Made by a program: the position numbers and the translations under genes
Shown: positions 55,153 through 64,000 of the stretch, piece after piece
Position numbering within the stretch: position 1 is the stretch's first letter
How the letters are laid out: the number at the start of each line of letters is the position of its first letter
The notes under the pieces: model-generated
Told to the model about the DNA's origin: nothing
What the model saw: the letters and a program-made list of their open reading frames with translations, nothing else
The model's database searches: none
From: Sulfuricella denitrificans
Lineage (GTDB): Bacteria > Pseudomonadota > Gammaproteobacteria > Burkholderiales > Sulfuricellaceae
Assembly: GCA_002632355.1 (NCBI GenBank)
Contig: NSJJ01000006.1
Location: 1-64,000 of the forward strand
DNA length: 64,000 bases
Direction: 5' to 3'

Positions 55153-56952
55153 TTAATGCAGTTCCTGATAAATTTTTTCCGCCAGTGCGCGGCTGATGCC
55201 TTCCACCTGGGCCAGTTCATCCACGTTTGCCTCGGCCACCCCTTTCAGGCCGCCAAAACGCGCCAGCAGACGCTGCCGCCTTTTGGCGCCAATACCGCCA
55301 ATATCCTCCAGCGATGAATGGGTGCGCGCCTTGCCGCGCCGGGCGCGATGCCCGCTGATAGCAAAACGGTGCGCCTCATCCCGCACTTGCTGAATCAGGT
55401 GCAGCGCAGGGCTGTCCTTGGGCAATTGTAACGCTTTGTCGCGATTGGGGAAAATAAGCTGTTCCAGCCCCGGTTTGCGCGCCTCGCCCTTGGCCACGCC
55501 GATCACCGCCACGTCGTTCAGCCCCAGCTCGCTGAGTATCTCCATTGCGCTGCTAAGCTGCCCCTTGCCGCCATCGATCAGGATCAGGTCAGGCATCTTG
55601 CCCTCACCTGCCGCAATTTTTCGGTAACGCCTGTCGAGTACGGAGCGCATCGCGGCATAATCGTCACCCGGCGTGATACCTGTGATGTTATAGCGCCGAT
55701 ACTCGCCGTTGCGCATGTCGCCCTGATCGAACACCACGCACGAAGCCACCGTTGCCTCCCCCATGGTGTGGCTGATGTCGAAACACTCGATGCGCTGCAA
55801 GCCATCAGATAAATCCAGCGCCTGCTGCAAGGCCTGCAGACGCGCTTCCTGATTGGCCTGCTGGCTAAGGCGCTGCTCCACCGCCAGGCGCGCATTGGTG
55901 AGCGCCATTTCCACCCACACCCGGCGCTCACCCGTGGGTCGGCTATTGATCTGCACCTTGTGCTGCGCCTGCTCGCTCAGCAGCGTTTCCAGTGCTTCGC
56001 TGTCGATCGCTTCGCTGACAAGAATCTGGCGTGGCACGAACTGGTTGAGATAATGCTGGCCCAGAAAGGCCTCCAGCGCTGTTGCGGTATCGCACTGGTC
56101 GGCGTGGCTGGGGAAAAAACTCTTGTCGCCCAGATGCCGGCCGCCGCGCACCATGACCAGATTGACGCACACCATGCCCTGTTTTTCGCAGCAAGCAACG
56201 ATGTCGGCATCCGCGCCGCTGCCGCTGCTGACATATTGCTTCTCCTGCACCCGGCGCAGGGCACCGATCTGGTCGCGGTACAGCGCGGCCTCTTCATAAC
56301 GCATCTGCTCCGCTGCCGCCTGCATCTTGTCCATCAAGGCTGCCATGACCTGCTGGTCCTTGCCCTGCATGAACAGGGCCGCGTTGTGCACGTCAGCGCG
56401 GTAGCTTTCGTCATCGATCAGATCGACACAGGGTGCGGTACAGCGCTGGATCTGGTGCAACAGGCAGGGGCGCGAGCGGTTTCTGAACACGCTGTCCTCG
56501 CATGTACGCAGGCGGAATACCTTCTGCAGCAACTGGATGCTCTCCTTGACCGCCCCGACATTGGGGAAAGGCCCGAAATACTGGTTGCCCTTGTGCTGCA
56601 CGCCACGATAGTAGGCGAGGCGCGGAAAGCGGTGGCCGCTGAGCAGGATATAGGGGTAGGATTTGTCGTCGCGGAACAGGATATTGAAGCGTGGCGCCAG
56701 CGACTTGATCAGGTTGTTTTCCAGCAGCAGCGCTTCCGCCTCGCTGCGCGTCACCGTGGTTTCGATGGCCGCGATCTGCGACACCATCAGGCGCGTGCGC
56801 GGCACATGGTCGGTCTTCTGAAAATACGACGAAACGCGTTTTTTCAGGTCGCGCGCCTTGCCGACATAAATCACCTCCCCCGCCGCATTGAGCATGCGGT
56901 AGACCCCCGGCAGATGGGTCAGGCTGGCGAGAAACGGCTTGCTGTCGAACAT
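55153..56952 (-). CDS. uvrC: excinuclease ABC subunit C
   Basis: Makes both nicks in nucleotide excision repair. 599 residues from ATG 56952. GIY-YIG nuclease domain at the start ([21 protein letters not shown]), UVR motif (near 200), RNase H-like second nuclease domain (near 380-530), and a C-terminal helix-hairpin-helix pair (near 550-595). All domains present. The ATG is preferred to an upstream start by homology. Confidence 0.96.
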   Translation of the reverse strand: MFDSKPFLASLTHLPGVYRMLNAAGEVIYVGKARDLKKRVSSYFQKTDHVPRTRLMVSQIAAIETTVTRSEAEALLLENNLIKSLAPRFNILFRDDKSYPYILLSGHRFPRLAYYRGVQHKGNQYFGPFPNVGAVKESIQLLQKVFRLRTCEDSVFRNRSRPCLLHQIQRCTAPCVDLIDDESYRADVHNAALFMQGKDQQVMAALMDKMQAAAEQMRYEEAALYRDQIGALRRVQEKQYVSSGSGADADIVACCEKQGMVCVNLVMVRGGRHLGDKSFFPSHADQCDTATALEAFLGQHYLNQFVPRQILVSEAIDSEALETLLSEQAQHKVQINSRPTGERRVWVEMALTNARLAVEQRLSQQANQEARLQALQQALDLSDGLQRIECFDISHTMGEATVASCVVFDQGDMRNGEYRRYNITGITPGDDYAAMRSVLDRRYRKIAAGEGKMPDLILIDGGKGQLSSAMEILSELGLNDVAVIGVAKGEARKPGLEQLIFPNRDKALQLPKDSPALHLIQQVRDEAHRFAISGHRARRGKARTHSSLEDIGGIGAKRRQRLLARFGGLKGVAEANVDELAQVEGISRALAEKIYQELH

Positions 56953-56962
56953 GAACGAGCCC

Positions 56963-57148
56963 TTAGTCCTCGTCGAGCAGCTTCCCGGCGATTGCCCAGT
57001 TCTCATCCGGCAGCTCGTCAAAAGCAATATAGTTATAGGACTTGGGCTTCAGCGCAATGCGCTCCAGCGTATCGGTGATTTCCTCGGCGATTTTCTGCTT
57101 CTGCTCGCGGCTCAGGCTGCCGGCGATACGGATATTGACGTAGGGCAT
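56963..57148 (-). CDS. 4-oxalocrotonate tautomerase-family protein
   Basis: 61 residues with the sequence [18 protein letters not shown]; the Met is removed so that Pro1 is the catalytic amine. The small size, Arg near 7 and [10 protein letters not shown] are usual. These act on keto-enol substrates; the native substrate is unknown. Overlaps the uracil-DNA glycosylase end by 37 bp in another frame and ends 10 bp before uvrC. Confidence 0.85.
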   Translation of the reverse strand: MPYVNIRIAGSLSREQKQKIAEEITDTLERIALKPKSYNYIAFDELPDENWAIAGKLLDED

Positions 57149-57780
57149 GGGGGAACTCCATCAAGATATGTACGGATATCGGCGAACACCGCCTCGAACA
57201 TCTCGGTGGTAAGCCGTCTGGTCTGGGTATTGTAGCGGCTGCAATGATAGCTGGAATACAGGCTCAGCCCGCTGGGCAGATCATATCGGGTCGCATGTCC
57301 GAAAGGATAATCCTTGGCCTTCAACCCTTGCGCCCACAGCACCGCCTGATGCGCCACATTGCCCAGCGCCAGCACTGCCGTGCCCTTGGGCAAGGCAGCC
57401 AGTTCTTCGCGCAGGAAAGCATTACATTGCCGGATCTCGGCCGTTTCCGGCTTGTTCTGTGGCGGCAGGCACTTCACCGCGTTGGTGATACGGCAGTCAA
57501 TCAGGCGCAAGTCGTCGTCTGCGCTGATGGATTCCGGCCCGGAGGCGAAACCGAAACGATGCAGGGTCTGGTACAGCAGAATCCCGGCATGATCGCCGGT
57601 AAAGGGGCGCCCGGTGCGGTTGGCGCCGTGCATGCCGGGCGCAAGGCCGACAATCAGCAGACGCGGATTATCGTCGCCAAAGGGCAGCACCGGGCGGGCG
57701 TAATAAGCGGGATTCGCCACTTTGACTTCATCGAGGAAAGTGGCAAGACGCGGACACTGGCGGCAGGAAGCAAGGCTCAT
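57112..57780 (-). CDS. uracil-DNA glycosylase, family 5 (UDGb)
   Basis: 222 residues. Removes uracil and other deaminated bases from DNA. Four Cys likely bind a [4Fe-4S] cluster (CRQCP near 6-10, CRITNAVKC near 99-107). Motif 1 [18 protein letters not shown] (near 47-64) is of family 5 type, without the catalytic Asp of family 1, and motif 2 is [12 protein letters not shown] near 179. Same operon as nagZ, with which it overlaps by 4 bp. Confidence 0.88.
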   Translation of the reverse strand: MSLASCRQCPRLATFLDEVKVANPAYYARPVLPFGDDNPRLLIVGLAPGMHGANRTGRPFTGDHAGILLYQTLHRFGFASGPESISADDDLRLIDCRITNAVKCLPPQNKPETAEIRQCNAFLREELAALPKGTAVLALGNVAHQAVLWAQGLKAKDYPFGHATRYDLPSGLSLYSSYHCSRYNTQTRRLTTEMFEAVFADIRTYLDGVPPCPTSISVSPAA

Positions 57781-58856
57781 CCACTATGTCCACAAGAATT
57801 AGTCTGATCGTCCAGTGGCAGATTCCCTTCATGGATGCCGATGCTGCCCACGGCTCGCACCGCCTTCATGAATTCGGCATCCTCGTGCAGCTTCGCCATG
57901 GAAAGCGGATGGGGCTTGCCATGCATGCGCAGCAGCCGCGCCATGCTCACTGCAGGCATGGTGTAGCGCAGGTTGGCCAGCAGTTCGTCCGCATCATCCG
58001 GCTTGTTGCACAGCAGCACCATATCGCAACCGGCCTTAAGCGCCGCTTCCGCCCGCTGCGCCGGGCCGCCGGCCACATGCGCGCCAGCCATGGAAAGATC
58101 ATCGCTGAAAATCACACCATCGAAGCCCAGTCGCTTGCGCAGGATGTCTTTCAGCCACACGCTGGAAAAACCCGCCGGACTGGCATCCACCCTGGGATAG
58201 ATCACGTGAGCAGGCATAATGGCGGCCATGCCGAAGTTGATCATCTGCTGAAACGGCAGCAGGTCTTCCATTTCGATATCGGTGAAGGGGCGCTCATCCA
58301 CCGGAACTTCGTGGTGCGAATCGGCGCGCACATAGCCGTGGCCGGGAAAATGCTTACCCACCGCCACCATACCGCCCTGCTTCAGGCCCAGCATCAGGTG
58401 ATGCGCCAGATCGGCAATGACCTGCGGCTTGCGGTGAAAAGCACGACTGCCGATCACACTGCTGGCGCCGAAGTCGATATCCAGCACCGGAGTAAAGCTT
58501 AAATCCACCCCGTAGGCACGCAGCTCGGCAGCCAGCACATAGCCGGTCTGCTGGGCGAGCGTCTTGGCGCGGCTGCGGTGATCATCCCAGATCATGCCCA
58601 ACTCGCGCATCGGCGGCAGGCGGGTGAACCCTTCCTTGAAGCGCTGCACCCTCCCCCCTTCATGGTCCACCGCAATCAGCAGGTGCGGGGTGCGCAGCGC
58701 ATGGATCTCAGTGGTGAGCTGGCGCAGTTGCTCGGGGGATTCATAATTGCGGCTGAACAGGATCACCCCGCCCACCAGTGGATGCTTCAGCCGCCGCCGG
58801 TCGTCGTCATTAAGTTGCGTCCCCACCACATCCAGCATTACCGGGCCTAGCGACAT
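57777..58856 (-). CDS. nagZ: beta-N-acetylhexosaminidase
   Basis: Family GH3 cytoplasmic enzyme that removes GlcNAc from anhydromuropeptides in peptidoglycan recycling. 359 residues. [18 protein letters not shown] (near 170-187) carries the catalytic His-Asp pair on its mobile loop, and [11 protein letters not shown] near 250 carries the nucleophile Asp. Ends four bases into the next gene, so translation is coupled. Place: acpS-nagZ is common in betaproteobacteria. Confidence 0.95.
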   Translation of the reverse strand: MSLGPVMLDVVGTQLNDDDRRRLKHPLVGGVILFSRNYESPEQLRQLTTEIHALRTPHLLIAVDHEGGRVQRFKEGFTRLPPMRELGMIWDDHRSRAKTLAQQTGYVLAAELRAYGVDLSFTPVLDIDFGASSVIGSRAFHRKPQVIADLAHHLMLGLKQGGMVAVGKHFPGHGYVRADSHHEVPVDERPFTDIEMEDLLPFQQMINFGMAAIMPAHVIYPRVDASPAGFSSVWLKDILRKRLGFDGVIFSDDLSMAGAHVAGGPAQRAEAALKAGCDMVLLCNKPDDADELLANLRYTMPAVSMARLLRMHGKPHPLSMAKLHEDAEFMKAVRAVGSIGIHEGNLPLDDQTNSCGHSG

Positions 58857-58857
58857 T

Positions 58858-59235
58858 TCAACACTCCAGAATCACAAAAGCCGCCGCCAATTCCTTTTCA
58901 TCGCTGATGGAAAGGTGATGGCTGCGAATGGCATGGCGTGCCAGCAAGGCCGCCAGCTCGGGGGCGAAATCCAGCATGGGCTTGCCCAGCGCATCGTGGG
59001 TCACGCGGATATTGTGCCAGGTGGCCGGCACGCGAATTCCTGTGCCCAGCGCCTTGGCAAAAGCCTCCTTGGCAGCAAAGCGCTTGGCGAGAAAACGCGC
59101 GGGCTGGCTGGCTTTGGCAAACCCATTCAACTCCTGCGGCGCCAGGATGCGCTGCACAAAGGCCTCGCCGTGCCGCGCCCATGCTGCCGCAATGCGGCTG
59201 GTGGAGACGATATCGGTGCCGATCCCGAAGATCAC
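58858..59235 (-). CDS. acpS: holo-[acyl-carrier-protein] synthase
   Basis: Attaches 4'-phosphopantetheine from CoA to ACP Ser37. 125 residues: [14 protein letters not shown] at the start with the metal-binding Asp8, and [13 protein letters not shown] near 47-59 with the second metal Glu. Overlaps pdxJ by 4 bp; this acpS-pdxJ pairing is classic. Confidence 0.96.
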   Translation of the reverse strand: MIFGIGTDIVSTSRIAAAWARHGEAFVQRILAPQELNGFAKASQPARFLAKRFAAKEAFAKALGTGIRVPATWHNIRVTHDALGKPMLDFAPELAALLARHAIRSHHLSISDEKELAAAFVILEC

Positions 59236-59957
59236 TTCGCCGCTGCCACCATCAGGGATTTCATCTCACGCACCGCGTTTTCCCAGCCTACGAAGATCGC
59301 CTGGGCAACGATGGCGTGGCCGATATTGAGCTCACGCATGCCGGGCAAGGCAGCGATAGGCTGCACATTGTGGTAATGCAGGCCATGCCCGGCATTGACC
59401 TGCAGGCCAATGGACTGGCCATAAGCCACAGCATCGGCAATGCGCTCGAATTCCTTTTGCTGCCCGGCTCGGCTGGCGGCATCGGCATAATGGCCGGTAT
59501 GGATTTCCACCACCGGCGCACCGGCAGCCTTCGAAGCATCGAGCTGCTTGCGGTCTGCGTCGATGAACAGCGAGACGCGAATGCCCGCTGCGCCCAGGGC
59601 GGCGCAGGCTGCCTGCACCTTGTCGAAATGTCCTGCCACATCGAGGCCACCCTCGGTGGTCAATTCCTCACGCTTTTCCGGCACCAGGCACACGTCCTGC
59701 GGTTTGATGCGCAGCGCGATCTTCACCATCTCATCGGTCACCGCCATTTCCAGATTCATGCGCGTCTGCAGCGCCTGGCGCAGGATTTCCACGTCTGCAT
59801 CCTGAATATGGCGCCGGTCCTCGCGCAGATGCAGCGTGATCACGTCCGCCCCGGCGGATTCCGCCATCAGCGCCGCCTGCACCGGGCTGGGATAAAGCGT
59901 GCCGCGCGCCTGGCGCAGGGTGGCAACGTGATCGATATTGACGCCAAGCTGAATCAT
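59232..59957 (-). CDS. pdxJ: pyridoxine 5'-phosphate synthase
   Basis: Joins 1-deoxy-xylulose 5-phosphate and 3-amino-1-hydroxyacetone phosphate to form pyridoxine phosphate. 241 residues, TIM barrel. Opens [17 protein letters not shown]; catalytic Glu in HLREDRRHI (near 48) and [10 protein letters not shown] (near 192) present. Overlaps recO by 4 bp. Confidence 0.97.
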   Translation of the reverse strand: MIQLGVNIDHVATLRQARGTLYPSPVQAALMAESAGADVITLHLREDRRHIQDADVEILRQALQTRMNLEMAVTDEMVKIALRIKPQDVCLVPEKREELTTEGGLDVAGHFDKVQAACAALGAAGIRVSLFIDADRKQLDASKAAGAPVVEIHTGHYADAASRAGQQKEFERIADAVAYGQSIGLQVNAGHGLHYHNVQPIAALPGMRELNIGHAIVAQAIFVGWENAVREMKSLMVAAAK

Positions 59958-60682
59958 AATTGCTGTAAATCCTTCAATAATTGCCGCGTATGCAGCGGCT
60001 GGTCGCCCAGATAGTGATTGATCAGGGTGCGCATTAGCGCCTTGCCCTGCTGCAGCGTCACCGGGTCAGTGTAATCGTCGACAGCCAGATCGAGCAGGGT
60101 TTTGCCGCGCAATTCTACACCGTTTTGCCCTGCGGATTGCCGCACCGGGCCGTGCTCGATCACGTAGCGATACCCCTCCTCCGCGACTACTTGCTGGCCT
60201 GTTCCGGCCTCGCGGTCCAGCATCAGCGCATAACCCAGCTCCTGCAGCAGGCGCTTCTCGAAACGGCGCAGAATGGCCGCATGATCGGTGCGCCGCGCCA
60301 GCTCCTGCAAGGTCTGCTGGTAATAGAGAAAAAGCTGCTCGTGCGGATCGTCGCGGTGCAGCAATTTAAGCAGCAGCTCGTTGAGATAAAAGCCGCAGAT
60401 CAGCGCCTTGCCCTGCAGCAGCGGCTGGCCGCCCTGCCACTCGGCGCTGTGCAGCGTGCGCAATTCGTTCTTGCCAAACCAGCTCAGCGCAAGCGGCTGA
60501 AAGGAAAGCAGCAAGCCACGCACCGCCGATTTTGGCCGGCGCGCACCCCGCGCCACCAGCGGCAGACGGCCGTGCTCCTGGCTGAACACCTCGACGATCA
60601 GGCTGGTCTCACGGTAAGGATAAGTATGCAGGACATACGCAGGCTGGTCTTCCAGCCGGGTTTTATTCGCGTTCACCATCAC
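59954..60682 (-). CDS. recO: DNA repair protein RecO
   Basis: 242 residues. Loads RecA with RecR. OB-fold N terminus ([28 protein letters not shown] given as 14-41), central helical region, no zinc-finger Cys, as in many betaproteobacteria. Usually preceded by era and rnc; here it is preceded at 11 bp by an integron integrase, so the integron has entered between recO and whatever was upstream, or the operon starts here. Confidence 0.93.
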   Translation of the reverse strand: MMVNANKTRLEDQPAYVLHTYPYRETSLIVEVFSQEHGRLPLVARGARRPKSAVRGLLLSFQPLALSWFGKNELRTLHSAEWQGGQPLLQGKALICGFYLNELLLKLLHRDDPHEQLFLYYQQTLQELARRTDHAAILRRFEKRLLQELGYALMLDREAGTGQQVVAEEGYRYVIEHGPVRQSAGQNGVELRGKTLLDLAVDDYTDPVTLQQGKALMRTLINHYLGDQPLHTRQLLKDLQQL

Positions 60683-60693
60683 TCAAATTCGGA

Positions 60694-61692
60694 TCAAAGA
60701 CGGTCGAGCGGGCTTTCCACGCCCCTGCCGCCACGGTTGAGGACGTGAGTATAAATCATCGTGGTGGAGACATCCGAATGGCCGAGCAATTCCTGCACAG
60801 TACGGATGTCGTAGCCCGATTGCAGCAAATGCGTGGCGAAGGAATGACGCAAAGTATGCGGCGTGGCCGGCTTCACCAACCCCAGATCACGCACCGCCTG
60901 CTTGATCGCACGCTGCAGACCTTTTTCATCCAGATGATGGCGGCGGGTCTTGCCAGAGCGCGGATCAAGCGACAATTTCACAGATGGGAAGCAATATTGC
61001 CACCCCCATTCATGCCCGGCATTCGGATATTTCCTGTCCAGCGCGTAAGGCAGACAGACTTCACCAAAGCTCTGTGCCAAGTCCTCTTCATGCAGTGTTT
61101 TGACCTTGACCAGATGCGCCTTGAGCGGCGCGACCAGCGCTTCCGGCAGCATCGTCACCCGATCCTTGAAACCCTTGCCTTCACGCACCAGAATTTCATG
61201 GCGCTCAAAATCCACATCCTTCACCCGCAACCGAATCGCCTCCATCAAGCGCATCCCCGTGCCATAAAGCAAACTGGCGATCAAGGCATGTGTGCCGGAA
61301 AGCCGGGATAACACGGCCTGCACCTCGCTGACCGTCAGCACAACCGGCAAACGTTTGGGCGCTTTTGCCTGGGTGACTTTGTCCAGCCAGCGCAATTCCA
61401 TTTCCATGACTTCGCGGTACAAAAACAGAATTGCAGATTTAGCCTGATTCTGAGTAGAAGCCGACACTTTTCCATTCACCGCCAAATGGGTCAAAAAGCG
61501 CTCTATATCTTCCGCCCCAAGATTTTTAGGATGCTGCTTGTCATGAAAGAAAATATATCGTTTAATCCAATCCAGATAAGCTTGCTCGGTACGAATACTG
61601 TAATGCTTCACGCGTATGCGATCTCGAACCTGATCAAGCAATTTAGGCGGAGAATTTGAGGTGCTATTGCCGGAATAATTAGGGGGTTCCAA
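60694..61692 (-). CDS. intI: integron integrase
   Basis: Tyrosine recombinase that moves cassettes by attI x attC recombination. 332 residues. The catalytic Arg is in TGMRLMEA (near 155), then [12 protein letters not shown] (near 277-288), GHSD and the nucleophile Tyr in MIYTHV (near 313). The IntI-specific insertion [21 protein letters not shown] (given 214-234) distinguishes it from XerC/D. Start chosen: TTG 61692, preceded by AAGGA at 7 nt, since the predicted promoter places the transcript start near 61731, after the more upstream GTG (61746). The N-terminal sequence then fits the length of IntI1. Confidence 0.93.
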   Translation of the reverse strand: MEPPNYSGNSTSNSPPKLLDQVRDRIRVKHYSIRTEQAYLDWIKRYIFFHDKQHPKNLGAEDIERFLTHLAVNGKVSASTQNQAKSAILFLYREVMEMELRWLDKVTQAKAPKRLPVVLTVSEVQAVLSRLSGTHALIASLLYGTGMRLMEAIRLRVKDVDFERHEILVREGKGFKDRVTMLPEALVAPLKAHLVKVKTLHEEDLAQSFGEVCLPYALDRKYPNAGHEWGWQYCFPSVKLSLDPRSGKTRRHHLDEKGLQRAIKQAVRDLGLVKPATPHTLRHSFATHLLQSGYDIRTVQELLGHSDVSTTMIYTHVLNRGGRGVESPLDRL

Positions 61693-61737
61693 AATTTCAT
61701 CCTTAATGAAAACATGGAATTGCAAAACAGAAACCAG

Positions 61738-61765
61738 ATTATACACCTCGAAGGTGCTTTTTCAG
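61738..61765 (-). promoter_or_regulatory. promoter of intI
   Basis: On the minus strand CTGAAA (61765-61760), 16-bp spacer, perfect TATAAT (61743-61738). The transcript would begin near 61731 and include the AAGGA ribosome-binding site of the TTG start. I see no LexA-type box over it. Confidence 0.55.
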
Positions 61766-61790
61766 GCGCTTTTTAGGGTGTCTACTTTAC

Positions 61791-61797
61791 GTTAGAC
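61791..61797 (+). other. attI core recombination site
   Basis: GTTAGAC fits GTTRRRY. Recombination occurs between G61791 and T61792. The first cassette begins TTAGAC, and its own attC begins GTCTAAC, exact reverse complement, as the circular form requires. The rest of attI (about 61735-61790) has no clear repeats. Confidence 0.8.
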
Positions 61798-61807
61798 GGA
61801 TACCGAA

Positions 61808-62314
61808 ATGAGCGATAAGCGCGATCTGTTGATCCACTTCGACGAAGAGAACCAGCAGTTCATCTTCTATATGGTGGACACAAACAAAACTGCGGCACTT
61901 CGTGCAGAAGCGTTTGATGGTGTTCGTCCGGACGTAGCATTTTTCAAAGAAAAAACACCCGATGAAGCCGAGAAAACAATGGGCAGCATGGTCTTCTCCG
62001 GGCTAGATCACGGAAGCGTCCACCGAGTAAATATTCGCGATTACAAAGCAGAGTCTGAAGCTGCAATGAAGGAGCATATTGCGGAGTTAGAGGTCGCTTC
62101 GAGAAACAATGACCCTGAGGCTCAATACAACCTATTCATGGAATATCACTCACGCACGTTACGCTTCGGGCAGCGCAGTGATCTTCAACGCGCCGAGGAA
62201 CTGTTACTTGCCTCTGCAAATGCTGGGTGTACTGATGCAAAAATGGCTCTCGAAGATTGGCCGCTTCTCAAAGCTGCGGCAGAAAGGCGTATCAATCGTG
62301 AGCCATCCGTCTAA
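61808..62314 (+). CDS. cassette 1 protein, Sel1-like repeat
   Basis: 168 residues. N-terminal half without recognised domain (LIHFDEENQQFIFYMVDTNK start); C-terminal half from about 95 (ASRNNDPEAQYNLFMEYH, AEELLLASANAGCTDAKMALEDW) follows the Sel1/TPR-like pattern, usual in protein-protein contact. The TAA stop is inside the R'' box of attC1. Upstream only TTAGACGGATACCGAA separates the start from attI; expression depends on an integron promoter. No homologue recognised. Confidence 0.75.
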   Translation: MSDKRDLLIHFDEENQQFIFYMVDTNKTAALRAEAFDGVRPDVAFFKEKTPDEAEKTMGSMVFSGLDHGSVHRVNIRDYKAESEAAMKEHIAELEVASRNNDPEAQYNLFMEYHSRTLRFGQRSDLQRAEELLLASANAGCTDAKMALEDWPLLKAAAERRINREPSV

Positions 62315-62389
62315 CCCTGCGCTCAAGCGGGACTGGCTTACAGCGGGCTTTCGCCCGCTTCCAGCCAGCCCCTTAGCTCCACGTTGGGC
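62309..62389 (+). repeat. attC site 1
   Basis: R'' GTCTAAC (62309-62315), R' GTTGGGC (62383-62389), length 81. Central stem GCGGGC/GCCCGC around TTTC, flanked by CTGGCT/AGCCAG. Confidence 0.92.
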
Positions 62390-62392
62390 ATC

Positions 62393-62857
62393 ATGAAAAC
62401 CCTCCTACGCATCACCTCATATCTTTTGGTCCTAGCTGTTGGTCTTGGCGCTGGCTTTTACTTTGGCACCGGAATCAACCAAGCAACCGCCGAGGCATTT
62501 GATATGGCCGAATTTGGCTACTTCGCAGCGCATGTGGATACACAACTATCCGAGGGCACAGATGCCACTCGTGAAGAGGCAATTCATACTTTCCTAGCCT
62601 TAATCGAAAAGAGAAAAACTCGCCCCAATGAGCTTTTGAATGAAAAAATCATCGCCACCGACTCTGCGCTCTCATACGCTCGGCTTGCTGCCATGGCTCA
62701 AAAACGCGGCGCCATTCAAGAAGCGCAGCAGCATCTCAAACGCGCAGAATCCTTCTGCCCACAGATCGGGTGGCAAGATTGCTCGGCTGAGAAAATCACT
62801 TATATGGTTCAACGCCTAGACAAACAGGGCATTTTTAAAACAGGGGCAAATAAATGA
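62393..62857 (+). CDS. cassette 2 membrane-anchored protein
   Basis: 154 residues with ATG 62393 only 9 nt after the cassette junction and no ribosome-binding site. One N-terminal membrane segment (about 6-26), then a soluble helical body predicted to lie outside the cytoplasm with two Cys (CPQIGWQDC near 128-136). The tail QQHLKRAESFCP resembles TPR-like helices. No known family. Confidence 0.75.
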   Translation: MKTLLRITSYLLVLAVGLGAGFYFGTGINQATAEAFDMAEFGYFAAHVDTQLSEGTDATREEAIHTFLALIEKRKTRPNELLNEKIIATDSALSYARLAAMAQKRGAIQEAQQHLKRAESFCPQIGWQDCSAEKITYMVQRLDKQGIFKTGANK

Positions 62858-62864
62858 GCCGCAT

Positions 62865-62960
62865 GCCCAACCCGGCAGTCGAGAGGGACGGCCAAACAGC
62901 TGCGCTGTTTGGTTCCCTCCGCGCTACGCGCTCCGGCCGCCCCTCACTTCTACGTTAGAT
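62865..62960 (+). repeat. attC site 2
   Basis: R'' GCCCAAC (62865-62871), complementary to the first bases TTGGGC of cassette 2; R' GTTAGAT (62954-62960). Length 96. Central stem CCAAACAG/CTGTTTGG. Confidence 0.92.
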
Positions 62961-62966
62961 TTCCCA

Positions 62967-63353
62967 ATGGCAACGCTTACTCGCAGAACCGCCGGTTACT
63001 TGTTCGTAGCTCTTGCCGTTGGGGCGGCATGCGGTTACTGGTTGCACGCGTACCTATACCAACCCATTCAGGTTACGTTGGCTGTCGATGCATTTACCGG
63101 GCGGCTGATGGAAAACACTGCTGACCTTGCACAACTCAAACGTGGAAGCACATCCTGCGTGATGTCGGAGCTTGCGTCACGCATTCGCACCGACCTGGAT
63201 CAAGTCGCCTTTTACAGAACATATGCTGCTGGCGATCCGCGGCACGTCGATGACCACATCAAGACAATTGACGGCGCAAGGGAGTTGGCAGTGGAGGTAC
63301 TGTCATCTTCTAGTGCACCTGAAGCGGCTGCCAACAAACCAATATGCCGCTAA
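62967..63353 (+). CDS. cassette 3 membrane-anchored protein
   Basis: 128 residues. Membrane segment about 8-27 (FVALAVGAACGYWLHAYL), soluble remainder with SCVMSELASRIRTDLDQVAFYRTY and final PICR. Shares layout with cassette 2 (one N-terminal helix, helical domain, Cys) though not clear sequence identity. Starts 12 nt after the junction, no ribosome-binding site. No known family. Confidence 0.72.
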   Translation: MATLTRRTAGYLFVALAVGAACGYWLHAYLYQPIQVTLAVDAFTGRLMENTADLAQLKRGSTSCVMSELASRIRTDLDQVAFYRTYAAGDPRHVDDHIKTIDGARELAVEVLSSSSAPEAAANKPICR

Positions 63354-63357
63354 GGAA

Positions 63358-63439
63358 ATCTAACCCTGCGCTCAACCCGGACCGCCTGCAAGCTGCGCTT
63401 GCAGGTTCCCTCCGGCGGCCGGTTAGCTCCACGTTAGGC
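63358..63439 (+). repeat. attC site 3
   Basis: R'' ATCTAAC (63358-63364), R' GTTAGGC (63433-63439). Length 82. Central stem CCTGCAAG/CTTGCAGG. The left part TAACCCTGCGCTCAA and the right part TTAGCTCCACGTT are nearly the same as in attC1. Confidence 0.92.
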
Positions 63440-63456
63440 GGCTCACAGTCAGCGCG

Positions 63457-63855
63457 ATGATTTCCCTTCTACTCCTACTCTGGCTACTACCAATCGTCGT
63501 TGCCATCGTTTCGCGCCGATATGCCCGCTCCCATCTCTGGCGCAATACCGGCATCGCATTTGGCGTAGTGGTCTCGCCTGCCACTCTCGGCATCTACGCG
63601 CTCTACTTCCTGGGCCCAATAGCCGCGCTTCTTGGCATAGTTGGCTTGCCTCTCCACCTCCTGCACGGAATGCCCGGATACGAATTGGCAGTTCATTTTG
63701 GGCTTGTCCCTTCTCACACAGTTGTGGAAGGGCTCATGCATCTTCCAATTGAGGCAATCAACGGCGCAATATGGTCGGTCGTATACGGCTTGGTTGGCTG
63801 GAGCGTAGATACATTTCGCAGATCAAAACATCATGGCCAATCTTCCGCCGCCTAA
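63457..63855 (+). CDS. cassette 4 polytopic membrane protein
   Basis: 132 residues. About three hydrophobic segments: 1-18, 32-66 (possibly two) and 105-118. MISLLLLLWLLPIVVAIV start and GLVGWSVDTFRR near the end. No family recognised. The TAA stop is part of the R'' box of attC4. The start lies 23 nt after the junction. Confidence 0.72.
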   Translation: MISLLLLLWLLPIVVAIVSRRYARSHLWRNTGIAFGVVVSPATLGIYALYFLGPIAALLGIVGLPLHLLHGMPGYELAVHFGLVPSHTVVEGLMHLPIEAINGAIWSVVYGLVGWSVDTFRRSKHHGQSSAA

Positions 63856-63936
63856 CCCATCGGTCAAGTTCGCTCCGGCCTCCGGCCTCCACGGGACGCG
63901 CCGCAAGCGGCGCGCCCCTTACCTCAAACGTTAGGC
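63850..63936 (+). repeat. attC site 4
   Basis: R'' GCCTAAC (63850-63856), R' GTTAGGC (63930-63936). Length 87. Central stem GCGCCGC/GCGGCGC with AAGC loop. Shares TAACCCATCGGTCAA start form with the others. Confidence 0.92.
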
Positions 63937-63958
63937 CACAATAAAACCATATTCAAAA

Positions 63959-64000
63959 ATGAAAAACTTAGACCAACTCGACCGCATCCGATCTGAATTC
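63959..64000 (+). CDS. cassette 5 protein, start only
   Basis: ATG 63959, 28 nt after the cassette junction, opens 14 codons (MKNLDQLDRIRSEF) to the window edge. Too short for any assignment, but its place right after attC4, in the array direction, supports a real gene. Confidence 0.55.
   Translation, partial: MKNLDQLDRIRSEF

Larger units (their letters stand above)
60694..64000. mobile_element. chromosomal integron: intI, attI and cassette array
   Basis: The integrase reads leftward from about 61692, its promoter and the attI core lie at 61738-61797, and cassettes read rightward from 61792. Four complete cassettes (61792-62383, 62384-62954, 62955-63433, 63434-63930) and the beginning of a fifth are visible, separated by attC sites at 62309-62389, 62865-62960, 63358-63439 and 63850-63936. 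The array continues past the window. The attC sites are 81-96 bp with similar architecture. No resistance gene or transposon ends are seen, as in sedentary chromosomal integrons. Confidence 0.92.

Noticed and set aside
61693-61746. GTG start at 61746 for intI
   Set aside because: It lies upstream of the predicted transcription start; the TTG with AAGGA fits both promoter and IntI length.
1-64000. CRISPR arrays, prophage or conjugative element genes
   Set aside because: No regularly spaced direct repeats, cas, phage structural or transfer genes were seen; the only mobile parts are the integron and the transposase remnant.

Overview
The window looks like chromosomal DNA of an autotrophic or chemolithotrophic, sulfur-oxidising betaproteobacterium (Nitrosomonadales-like). 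This inference rests on the aprM-aprB-aprA operon for APS reductase, a rhodanese/persulfide-dioxygenase-like fusion beside it, a two-subunit pyruvate carboxylase, a glycogen cluster with two GH57 enzymes, and housekeeping genes of betaproteobacterial type. No species can be named from the sequence alone.

Left part (1-10.8 kb). A truncated alpha/beta hydrolase is followed by a sigma-54 module: a PAS/AAA+/Fis activator, and on the opposite strand a -24/-12 promoter leading into a roughly 100-nt RNA that ends at a strong terminator. Palindromes lie where enhancer sites would be. A DUF3857/transglutaminase-like secreted protein, a 640-bp gap with a transposase (RAYT) remnant and its repeats, then aprMBA, the rhodanese/MBL fusion and an MFS permease follow.

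Middle (10.9-36.3 kb). fbaB; a heavy-metal RND efflux operon (exported His-containing protein, adaptor, pump, DUF3240, TolC-type channel); dcd, apbC, metG, a START-like protein, a FapA-type protein, fumarase, an HPt/HD-GYP-like protein, an MBL hydrolase, pabB; and the fatty-acid/phospholipid operon yceD-rpmF-plsX-fabH-fabD-fabG-acpP-fabF-pabB, read right to left.

Right part (36.4-60.7 kb). pycA-pycB, maf, an RsmI paralogue, a Rof-like antiterminator, slyD-like FKBP, two GH57 enzymes, glgC, glgB and pgi form the central-carbon and glycogen region. DUF4139, mltB, three tRNAs (Gly, Cys, Leu), then pgsA-uvrC and a compact nagZ-acpS-pdxJ-recO group follow.

End (60.7-64.0 kb). A chromosomal integron: intI reads leftward, an attI core site lies beside it, and four complete gene cassettes plus the start of a fifth read rightward, each separated by a clear attC site. 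All cassette products are unrecognised or only weakly recognised. The two least explained and most interesting systems are the sigma-54 activator/sRNA pair at 0.83-2.4 kb and this integron.
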